19,659 bases of DNA from an uncultured Eubacteriales bacterium (lineage in GTDB: Bacteria; Bacillota; Clostridia; Oscillospirales; CAG-272): positions 1 to 19,659 of the forward strand of contig CABUHS010000036.1 in NCBI GenBank assembly GCA_902491535.1, read 5' to 3'. How positions within the stretch are numbered: the first letter of the stretch is position 1; each line of letters starts with the position of its first letter. This document shows positions 14,070 through 19,659 of the stretch, in pieces. The notes beneath the pieces are model-generated. The model was not told the DNA's origin. It ran no database searches and worked only from the letters and a program-made list of their open reading frames with translations. The position numbers were made by a program, and so were the translations under genes.

Positions 14070-14819
14070 TCACATACCTCCCATCGTTATTCCGTTATCC
14101 TCGGATGGAGATTCAGTGTCGATTTGGGCGTCTGTATGGCTGAATTTTGCAAGGTTTTCTTTTGCCCAATCAGGAATATTTTCATCTTTGATTGCACCTA
14201 CAATGTCGTACCGTCGGTAATATCCTTTTTCACCGTTGTCCAAATGAAAGCCGTATACTTTGGTGCCTGACGAATTTGGTCTACATCCGTTTCCGTGCTG
14301 TGCGAAGAACAACTGACTTTCCGGTGTTTTGTATTCATCTTTCAATACGGTCGGCTTCAATACGACAACCTTATCTGTATAATCAATCTGACCGTTGGTT
14401 TCGGGAATACAATGGCTGTAATCAAATAGACCAAGTGACTGCCATTCCTTCCGGACATCATTTATGAACAGATTGGTCAGTCCGGGATGGCTTTCCACTG
14501 TGAATTGCCATCTGACGTCGTCACGGGGAATATGGATTGATCTTGCCCATTTCTTATTCTCCTCGGATATGCGCCCGTCATCTTTTTTCTGCTGTACTGT
14601 GTTGGCAAGCACAAAATTGACACGGTCAAAACCGTATCGGTCAATGACCGGCTTCGCACAGTCATCCAGGCAGTAATCGTGATAGTTTTCATTGATGGCT
14701 CTCTCTATGGCTCTTGCACAGTCGCAGTTTTCCTTGTAACTTTCCCGCCACAAATCACGCTCGTTATTTCGAATGGCATCTTCAAGTGACCATTCGTAGA
14801 GTGGAACTTGTTCAGGCAT
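14070..14819 (-). CDS. DUF3849 family mobile-element protein
   Basis: 249 aa from the ATG at 14817-14819; the GTG three codons earlier is less likely because AAGGCGG is well placed for this ATG. Residues about 7-110 match DUF3849: VPLYEWSLEDAIRNNERDLW, ANENC-type block DCARAIERAINENYHDYCLD, then KPVIDRYGFDRVNFVLANTV and the ARSIHIPRDD end. The remainder (about 110-235) is a mixed region with a QLFFAQHGNGCRPNSSGTKV segment, which may be a separate small domain. It ends NGITMGGM. It overlaps the AbrB-like gene by eight bases and ends just before the YodL-DUF3846 gene, a coupling typical of ICE accessory operons. Function is unknown; it is DNA-element associated by context only. Confidence 0.85.
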   Translation of the reverse strand: MPEQVPLYEWSLEDAIRNNERDLWRESYKENCDCARAIERAINENYHDYCLDDCAKPVIDRYGFDRVNFVLANTVQQKKDDGRISEENKKWARSIHIPRDDVRWQFTVESHPGLTNLFINDVRKEWQSLGLFDYSHCIPETNGQIDYTDKVVVLKPTVLKDEYKTPESQLFFAQHGNGCRPNSSGTKVYGFHLDNGEKGYYRRYDIVGAIKDENIPDWAKENLAKFSHTDAQIDTESPSEDNGITMGGM

Positions 14820-15117
14820 TCTTCGCACCGCCTTGTTTTTCTGCCCAACGCAGGGATAGATGGACGAGTGCCTGTCTTTGTTGATCTACTGAGAGATCGT
14901 CGAGAAAATCCTCTAAATCTACCGTATTTGTAAATTCTGTCGGCTCACGGTTGATACAATCATCGCAGATTTTCTCGCGCCTTACGATAACAGTTCGGCC
15001 GTCTTTGGCTTCGGTAAAGGACAGCACATCGTTATATGCAAAACCAACGCGCTGCCTGATCTCATAGGGAATCGTGATTCTTCCTCTCTTGCCGAGGATA
15101 CGGAGCTGTTTAGTCAT
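14812..15117 (-). CDS. AbrB/SpoVT-fold transcription regulator
   Basis: 101 aa from the ATG at 15115-15117. GGAGG lies nine bases upstream, and ten extra codons from an earlier start would lie in the upstream gene. Residues 1-50 (MTKQLRILGKRGRITIPYEI then RQRVGFAYNDVL) form the swapped-hairpin AbrB DNA-binding domain. A short CDDC motif follows (residues about 51-54), and a Glu/Asp-rich helix ends the protein. Usual role: a dimeric or tetrameric repressor of its own operon. It overlaps its upstream neighbour by eight bases (ATGACTAA), and that neighbour also has an AbrB-like fold, so they form a pair. An antitoxin (MazE-type) role is possible, but no toxin gene is beside it. Confidence 0.87.
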   Translation of the reverse strand: MTKQLRILGKRGRITIPYEIRQRVGFAYNDVLSFTEAKDGRTVIVRREKICDDCINREPTEFTNTVDLEDFLDDLSVDQQRQALVHLSLRWAEKQGGAKNA

Positions 15118-15379
15118 CTTTGAATACCTCCGAATCATCACATTCATCCCAACAGGGACAGTTCAAACAGTCATTGTCACAGTCAATATCACTGATTGGG
15201 CAATCGGAACAATCTCCGCCGCAGATAAAATCATCGATATCATCAAGATTTTCAATGACAAGTCTGCGTCCTTCCACATACATCTGCATAGGATCGCCCT
15301 CAAAAATTCCTGCTTCAAGCAGCATATCTGCCGGAACTGCCAGCATTACCATTTCAGTTTTCATTGTTCTTTTTTGCAT
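15110..15379 (-). CDS. AbrB/SpoVT-like protein with eight-cysteine acidic tail
   Basis: 89 aa from the ATG at 15377-15379, which has AAAGGAG eleven bases upstream. An ATG five codons later (15364) overlaps the methylase stop as ATGA and is an equally serious candidate. The N-terminal half (MKTEMVMLAVPADMLLEAGI then FEGDPMQMYVEGRRLVI) resembles the AbrB/SpoVT swapped hairpin. The C-terminal half is an Asp-rich segment with eight cysteines in 29 residues (spacings X3, X2, X6, X3, X2, X1, X3), which looks like a duplicated CX3CX2C metal- or Fe-S-binding motif. Such a tail on an AbrB protein suggests metal or redox sensing, but that is inference. It partners the next AbrB-like gene. Confidence 0.75.
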   Translation of the reverse strand: MQKRTMKTEMVMLAVPADMLLEAGIFEGDPMQMYVEGRRLVIENLDDIDDFICGGDCSDCPISDIDCDNDCLNCPCWDECDDSEVFKDD

Positions 15380-16353
15380 CGTATAATACACTCCTTTAAT
15401 TTTTCGTAACTACAGCCCATTTCACCGTCCAGATCGTAAAAACTGAACAGCGTGAGCTGTGTTGGTTTCGCTTTTTCCCGTTCGAACATATCATAGTTGG
15501 AGATAAGCAGTTCGGGGAATTCTTTGCCTGATTCATATTTCTGCACCATACTATGAACTCGCTTGAAATCAAAAAACATACAGCCGTCGTACAGATCACG
15601 TATTTCGGGACAGTCATTGTAGGAGAGCAGAAACTTGCTTTCGGCGCTCATCAGCGTATCTCTCAGCCGCAGGTGATCCTCCCATGTGAAGCCGCACTGA
15701 TACACATATTCGCTTGAGTAGTACGGCGGATCGCCGTAAATGAAACTGCCGGGGCGGTCGTAGTGCTTAATGAATGTCTCAAAGTCTTGGTTTTCGATGA
15801 CGACATTCTCACATCGTTTGCTGAATTGCTGAATAAGTCCGAACAGGCTTCGCAGATTAAAGGGCTGACAGGCAAAGGATTTTCCTCCGCTTGAGTAGCT
15901 GTACCGGATGAGCTTCAGGAACATCGCCGCACGGCGCAGGTCATGATCCTGTTTGACCGCCGAGTACAGTTCCCGCAGTTCCTCTGCCTGCAGTTCGGGG
16001 AGAAGGATGTTAGTCAGTTCCAATTCCTCGTTCATATACTCATCGGAGAATTCCTCTTTATCGAAAAACTGCTTCAGTACCATAAAATCATCACGGGAAG
16101 TGAGGCTTAAAAAGCCAAGCTCACGGATGAAGGCAAGAGGTCTGTCGCGCATACAGCGAAACAGGTTGATCAGATTGTGATTGTAATCGTTGAACACTTC
16201 AAACTTATCAGGCTTTGGCTTGCCGAGCAGCACTGATCCGCTGCCGCCGAAGGGTTCGATGTAGCGGTCATAGTTAAGCGGAAACAGTGCATAGAGGATA
16301 TGGAGAATGGACGATTTGTTGCCCATCCATGATACTGGGGATTTTATTTTCAT
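15361..16353 (-). CDS. DNA adenine N6-methyltransferase (D12 class)
   Basis: 330 aa from the ATG at 16351-16353. A longer start at 16407 would lie inside the terminator stem, so I reject it, even though the ribosome site GAGGTG is unusually close. The motifs are MKIKSPVSWMGNKSSIL (binding of S-adenosylmethionine, family FxGxK pattern), YIEPFGGSGSVLL (motif I) and DPPY (about residues 207-210, catalytic). The DpnM/Dam-type order FGG...DPPY with the target domain between is normal for D12. The enzyme methylates adenine in duplex DNA; the site is not predictable by eye. On an element it probably protects incoming DNA from host restriction together with ArdA. It lies just downstream of a terminator-like structure. 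The stop overlaps the next gene. Confidence 0.92.
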   Translation of the reverse strand: MKIKSPVSWMGNKSSILHILYALFPLNYDRYIEPFGGSGSVLLGKPKPDKFEVFNDYNHNLINLFRCMRDRPLAFIRELGFLSLTSRDDFMVLKQFFDKEEFSDEYMNEELELTNILLPELQAEELRELYSAVKQDHDLRRAAMFLKLIRYSYSSGGKSFACQPFNLRSLFGLIQQFSKRCENVVIENQDFETFIKHYDRPGSFIYGDPPYYSSEYVYQCGFTWEDHLRLRDTLMSAESKFLLSYNDCPEIRDLYDGCMFFDFKRVHSMVQKYESGKEFPELLISNYDMFEREKAKPTQLTLFSFYDLDGEMGCSYEKLKECIIRCKKEQ

Positions 16354-16388
16354 CACCTCGATTCCGAGGCGGTATTTCGTCCCAAAGC

Positions 16389-16430
16389 AAAAAACGGTAT
16401 CAATCATTTGCTTTGAAACGATTGATACCG
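16389..16430 (-). terminator. Intrinsic terminator with alternative pseudoknot pairing
   Basis: On the minus strand an 11-bp perfect stem, CGGTATCAATC/GATTGATACCG (16420-16430 and 16395-16405), has a 14-base loop and is followed by six T. It ends the transcript after the DUF3789 gene. The loop contains CAAAGCAAA, complementary to TTTGCTTTG just past the stem (16383-16391), which makes an H-type pseudoknot or an alternative hairpin possible. The adenine methylase start lies only about 35 bases further on. Confidence 0.75.
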
Positions 16431-16436
16431 CCGTAT

Positions 16437-16550
16437 TTAGTTATTATTTTCTTTCTGTTTGTTCGTTCGGTCAAACTGCAGACAGCACATAAATCCTATC
16501 CCTATGAAGCCGCCGACCATACTTCCGAGTATAAAACTAACAGCTGTCAT
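16437..16550 (-). CDS. DUF3789 family 37-residue membrane peptide
   Basis: 37 aa, found by reading the gap between the two neighbouring genes. Sequence: a hydrophobic helix TAVSFILGSMVGGFIGIGFM (residues 2-21), then CCLQFDRTNKQKENNN. The hydrophobic GSMVGGFIG core and short polar tail match DUF3789 peptides, which are frequent in Firmicutes mobile elements next to DUF proteins like these. The start (ATG at 16548-16550) has GGAGG seven bases upstream inside the 3' end of the preceding gene, and the stop TAA is at 16437-16439. The helix would span the cell membrane. Function is unknown. The terminator at 16389-16430 follows directly, marking it as the last gene of the upstream unit. Confidence 0.75.
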   Translation of the reverse strand: MTAVSFILGSMVGGFIGIGFMCCLQFDRTNKQKENNN

Positions 16551-17141
16551 TTACATTCCTCCGATTTGCATTTCGTTATTTTCGTATATATCTTCTGTAT
16601 CCTCATATCCCGTAATATTCACATACTCGCCGATAATGCCGAGCGCTTCATCATAACTACCACTGGCGTAGATTTTATCGGTCATTTCCTTCACCTGTTC
16701 CGGCATACCATTTCGGCGCAGCGTTCGTGTGGCAATCCCCATCAGATTAAAGATGTTTCCATCTTCTCCGATTAGTTTACAATTCGGCCTTTTCCTTTCT
16801 GCTGTTTCTTCCGTTGCAAAGCCGCCGAGCCTGTTCTCAACATAATCGGACAGCCATGTACCACCGAACTGTTCGTGCGTCTGCAAGCGCCACATAGCAA
16901 GTTTACCCATATCTAACTGCACATTTTCCTCAAAAGGAAAGAGAATGTTGGTAAGGCTATCATAATGAAAAACAGAGATATTTTCAAACTTACTGCCGTT
17001 TTGAAGAATATCCGCATCGGTCAACATTCCGTTTATCCCGTTCAGCCATTCATGTGTTTCGCCGCCGCAGCCCTGCAGGATGAGTCCTTCCTTACCGTTC
17101 ATTCTGCGAAGTTCATTTGCAGTGATTTCTTTTATGCTCAT
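16551..17141 (-). CDS. Unrecognised ICE-associated protein ending in IGGM, 196 aa
   Basis: I recall no named domain for it, but similar proteins occur in mobile elements of Clostridia. The protein is soluble and acidic. Visible features are the start MSIKEITANELRRMNGKEGL, a GCGGETHEWLNGING segment (about 25-39), a FHYDSLTNILFPF strand, WLSDYVENRLGGF (about 96-108), GEDGNIFNLMGIATRTL (about 125-141) and the repeated ending EALGIIGEYVNITG. The ending MQIGGM places a GGAGG ribosome site for the DUF3789 start. ATGA overlap with the ArdA-like gene (17138-17141) gives coupling. Its co-occurrence with ArdA and methylases hints at an anti-defence or maintenance role, but no motif proves this. Confidence 0.75.
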   Translation of the reverse strand: MSIKEITANELRRMNGKEGLILQGCGGETHEWLNGINGMLTDADILQNGSKFENISVFHYDSLTNILFPFEENVQLDMGKLAMWRLQTHEQFGGTWLSDYVENRLGGFATEETAERKRPNCKLIGEDGNIFNLMGIATRTLRRNGMPEQVKEMTDKIYASGSYDEALGIIGEYVNITGYEDTEDIYENNEMQIGGM

Positions 17142-18700
17142 AGCTGCATACCTCTCATTTGCTGTGTTTCGTCCTCATCTATATCCATTTCGGCAAATTC
17201 TTTTACGCTCATTTCTTCGGAGAGAAAATTCGGGGAGCTGTCCTCAGTGAAGGAGATTGCTCCGCTTTCTCCGAAATCAAGCAGCTCTTTCATTAACACT
17301 GTACCGCCGTGATTTGCTCCGACCTTCGGTTCAATGGAAACGAAACGGTTTTGCTCATCGTTGAATCGCAAGTCATAGGCATACAGCCCTTCGGGGATTT
17401 CCTCTGGTGCGAGCCTGCCGTTTGAAAACAGAGCCTTTCGGTCAAGCAACTCGATCACATCCAACTTTTCATCGGTTATGGTCTGAGCAGTCAGTGCCTG
17501 TTCACGGTACGGAACAAGCTCGTAAAGAGAGCGTCCTCTTGCGGAGATCGCACCGTAATCGGTAAGCGTAGCGCCGAGACTCTTGAGCAGTTTTTCTCCC
17601 TCATCATTTGCATAAAGCGAATCCAGCCACTCGCTGTCGAAGTGTGAATCCATGTGATGCTTCAAATACATCTTGAATAACTGATCGCTTGTTTCAGGTT
17701 TAGCAGAAAACCTATACCGCCAAAGGTTTTCGGAAATGTTAAATGCTTCGGCGATATCTTTCGGTTGCTCTGCTTCAAACGCAGCTTTGCACTTTATCTG
17801 ATCTGTAGACGACATTAAACTATACTGCCATGCAAGTTTATTCAGCTTATTAAAGTCAAGCATATCGTCAAACATCTCAGAAGTGATCTGAGGAACCGAT
17901 GACTCAAACTCATAGCAGACACAGGATTCGATAGACGGTTCATGATGCTTTGCCGCTATATTTTCCGCTTCTTCTGCATTTGCAGGCAGATTGATCCATT
18001 CGGCGTCATCCTCTGTTTCTGTAGTTCCTCCCGTGGGATATTCACCAACCCTCAGACGAAAAATAAAGGATTCTGTTTCCTCGGTTTCGGGCAGCTTTTT
18101 GCCGTTATAGATTTCCGGTTGCTCGTAGTCCCCGACAAATACGGCAGTTCCGTTTACATACTCGCATCCGTAGGTGGTTCTGAATCGCTCGCCTATTTTC
18201 TTGCGGTCAAGTAAAGGAATTGCTTTGTCCGGCAAGGCATTGACTTCGTCATCCAAATCTCCTTCAATGACAAACTGACCGAGCTGTTCATCATTGTAAA
18301 TATTGGACGCAAACATTACTCCGTCTAGCCCATAGGTACTGTTGATCAGATCCTTCATGCTGATTATGTCACCTTGGGCATCTTCCGGGATTGCCTGACG
18401 GATGACAGCGTCAAACACGATCCTTTCTTCCTCCGGCATTGAAGCAAGCCGTTTTGCAAAAAAGTTCAGCTCGTCAAGTGTCGGCGAATCCAACCGAATA
18501 CCTTCAAGTGCAGGGAGTTCGCCGCATTCCAAAACGCTGATCCATATGCTGTCCTCTCTGCCGACAGCACGGAGTTTCTGCATGGTGTCTCGGATTTCAT
18601 ATTCCTCAGCGGGAAGCAGAAGCTCGGCGTAATAATAGCCGTCATTGTTCGGGCTTTCTGCAGACAGGTCAAGTCTCATTATTTTTTGTGTATAACTCAT
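17138..18700 (-). CDS. ardA: ArdA-like anti-restriction protein with two tandem ArdA-type units
   Basis: 520 aa, about three times ArdA length (about 165). Unit 1 (about 23-193) contains YYYAELLLPAEEYEIRD, SPTLDELNFFAKRL and an ending with YGCEYVNGTAVFVGDY. Unit 2 (about 213-393) repeats the pattern more loosely: WINLPANAEEAENIA, LDFNKLNKLAWQYSL, FNISENLWRY and LGATLTDYGAISARG. A third region (about 418-495: ALFSNGRLAPEEIPEGLYAY, VGANHGG) resembles a large-polyvalent-protein-type accessory domain; its exact family is not certain. ArdA proteins mimic B-form DNA and block type I restriction; the strongly acidic composition fits. The start (ATG at 18698-18700) has AGGAGGATAA directly upstream. 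It overlaps the truncated methylase gene by 32 bases. Confidence 0.72.
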   Translation of the reverse strand: MSYTQKIMRLDLSAESPNNDGYYYAELLLPAEEYEIRDTMQKLRAVGREDSIWISVLECGELPALEGIRLDSPTLDELNFFAKRLASMPEEERIVFDAVIRQAIPEDAQGDIISMKDLINSTYGLDGVMFASNIYNDEQLGQFVIEGDLDDEVNALPDKAIPLLDRKKIGERFRTTYGCEYVNGTAVFVGDYEQPEIYNGKKLPETEETESFIFRLRVGEYPTGGTTETEDDAEWINLPANAEEAENIAAKHHEPSIESCVCYEFESSVPQITSEMFDDMLDFNKLNKLAWQYSLMSSTDQIKCKAAFEAEQPKDIAEAFNISENLWRYRFSAKPETSDQLFKMYLKHHMDSHFDSEWLDSLYANDEGEKLLKSLGATLTDYGAISARGRSLYELVPYREQALTAQTITDEKLDVIELLDRKALFSNGRLAPEEIPEGLYAYDLRFNDEQNRFVSIEPKVGANHGGTVLMKELLDFGESGAISFTEDSSPNFLSEEMSVKEFAEMDIDEDETQQMRGMQL

Positions 18701-19583
18701 TTATCCTCCTACTGTGATCTTCGTTGTATATTTCTTTTATTTTCTGCCCGATAGCAGAAATGACGGGAACGCTCACTGCGTTTCCCGCCATCTTATACAG
18801 CCGACCGTCCTTGAGTCCTGTGGCAGCTGCTTTATAGAATTGTTCATCGGTAAATCCCTGTAAGCGCCAACATTCAATCGGCATGAGCTTTCGGATTCTG
18901 CCTTTGTGCCAGACACCGTGTCGATCCTGTGCTGTGATCGTAAACATCGGCTCGTTCGGTTCTTTGACTCTGCGACCTTGCTGACGGACTTTTTCTCTGT
19001 CGGGAGTAAGGATTGCTCTTGGCTCGTCTGTCACAAGGACAGCGGAATGTTCGCCTCTGCGATTGCTGACTCCGCTGTCTTGCCTTGCCGTAATGCATCG
19101 GGCGTGGTCGGTAATAACGGGATCAGTATTCATATCAATGAAATACAGTCCTGTTTTTCCGCCCCAACCGCCTGCTCCGGCTGTCTGCGTACAGGCTACT
19201 CCTTTTGGATCATAGACTCTTGCCCCCTGCGGTCCGGGGATAAATTGTTTAAGATTTTCCGCATCGCCGCAGTCGAGAGGAAATATCCGTCCGGCACTTC
19301 GTCCTCCAAGACTTGCGACAATGTACAGCCGCCTGCGCTGCTGCGGGACTCCGAAATTTGCGCTGTTATGCACACACCATTCGAGATCATACCCCAACTC
19401 AACAAGCGCGGAGAAGATGGTATTAAGCGTCCTGCCGCCGTCATGCGATAACAAACCGGGGACGTTTTCCAACAGAAGATATGCAGGCCGTTTCGCTTCA
19501 GCGATTCGGGCAACCTCGAAGAAGAGAGTACCTCTTGTATCGTCTGCAAATCCCAACCGTTTGCCAGCAACCGAGAAGCTTTG
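18669..19583 (-). pseudogene. 5'-truncated DNA cytosine-5 methyltransferase
   Basis: The recognisable frame begins QSFSVAGKRLGFADD (19583) and continues about 300 residues: GTLFFEVARI, LLLENVPGLLSHDGG (motif VI, ENV), VPQQRRRLYIVA (motif VIII), the target-recognition region, IECWRLQGF (motif IX) and YKMAGNAVSVPVI (motif X). Motifs I to IV, including the S-adenosylmethionine FxGxG and catalytic PCQ, are missing: where PCQSFS should stand the sequence reads NNQSFS, and an in-frame stop is at 19611-19613. A TTG at 19554-19556 is the only in-frame start and would give a catalytically dead 295-aa protein. An insertion at this point is the simplest cause. The gene would be functional only if the rest were restored by excision. 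Confidence 0.85.
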
Positions 19584-19659
19584 GTTATTCCGACATCGGA
19601 ATAACCAAAGTTATGCCGAAGAAATAGTAATCCCGAAGTTTAAACTGCACCCTCAGTAA
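19579..19659. mobile_element. Candidate end of an inserted element with recombinase-site-like repeats
   Basis: A perfect inverted repeat with 15-bp arms (19579-19593 and 19596-19610, CTTTGGTTATTCCGA) sits exactly where the methyltransferase homology ends. Further out, the 10-bp motif GTTATTCCGA (19584-19593) recurs inverted (19596-19605), then as GTTATGCCGA (19610-19619) and GTAATCCCGA (19627-19636). Repeated dyads of this kind are common at the ends of tyrosine-recombinase elements. The element's body would lie past the window edge. An assembly fold-back at a contig end cannot be excluded. Confidence 0.5.

Noticed and set aside
16354..16407. Longer N-terminus for the adenine methylase
   Set aside because: The added residues are read from the terminator stem and T-run and do not resemble the family's N-terminus, which starts at MKIKSPVSW.
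18906..19451. 181-aa plus-strand frame
   Set aside because: It is antisense to clear cytosine-methyltransferase motifs VI to X and has no ribosome site or recognisable domain.
1..19659. tRNA, rRNA, known riboswitch, CRISPR array or origin of transfer
   Set aside because: I looked at the gaps between genes on both strands and saw no cloverleaf, conserved riboswitch core, repeat-spacer pattern or recognisable nic-site motif. A search with covariance models would be decisive.

Overview
The window looks like part of an integrated mobile element (ICE-like) from a gut-type Firmicute, Clostridia/Oscillospiraceae (Ruminococcus-like). That placement is inferred from the protein families: SpoVG, AbrB/SpoVT regulators, DUF3789, DUF3846, DUF3849, ArdA-like and DUF4320 proteins, AT-rich spacers and GGAGG-type ribosome sites. 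No database search was possible. Every confident gene lies on the minus strand, so transcription runs from high to low coordinates. Genes are tightly packed, with ATGA/TTGA and 8-nt overlaps that imply translational coupling. No gene-free stretch exceeds 300 bases.

Right part (about 19.66 to 12.87 kb, read right to left): DNA-defence evasion and element housekeeping. It opens with a 5'-truncated cytosine-5 DNA methyltransferase. Its homology stops exactly at the catalytic PCQ motif, where a perfect 15-bp inverted repeat and four copies of a 10-bp motif look like the end of another mobile element. Next come a double-unit ArdA-like anti-restriction protein, an unrecognised 196-aa protein, a 37-aa DUF3789 membrane peptide missed by length-limited ORF calling, a terminator with pseudoknot topology, a D12-class adenine methyltransferase, two AbrB-fold regulators (one with an eight-cysteine tail), a DUF3849 protein, a YodL-DUF3846 fusion and SpoVG.

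Middle part (about 12.8 to 4.7 kb): a compact Tad/Flp-type pilus locus. It has three near-identical Flp-like pilins, an A24 prepilin peptidase (TadV/CpaA), CpaB/RcpC, a TadZ/CpaE-like P-loop protein, the TadA/CpaF ATPase, TadB and TadC membrane platform proteins, and two TadE/F-like pseudopilins. Pilins and pseudopilins share a K-[G/A]-[E/D]-G-Y-[I/V]-[D/T] motif just before the hydrophobic segment, probably the peptidase recognition site. A membrane-anchored extracellular cysteine-rich protein and a 971-aa secreted protein with Ig/CARDB-like regions follow and are candidate pilus-associated or tip proteins. Hairpins between pilins and machinery, and between the last two genes, could set different expression levels.

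Left part (about 1.7 to 0 kb): a small DUF7768/DUF4406-like protein behind its own candidate promoter with a palindromic operator, a short secreted two-helix membrane protein resembling T4SS pilins in topology, a 212-aa unrecognised protein, and an AT-rich end with an imperfect palindrome and possibly the 3' tail of a plus-strand gene.

The most interesting aspect is the combination: a complete minimal Gram-positive Tad pilus embedded in mobile-element cargo with anti-restriction and methylation genes. It could serve attachment to recipients or host surfaces during transfer, but that role is inference.
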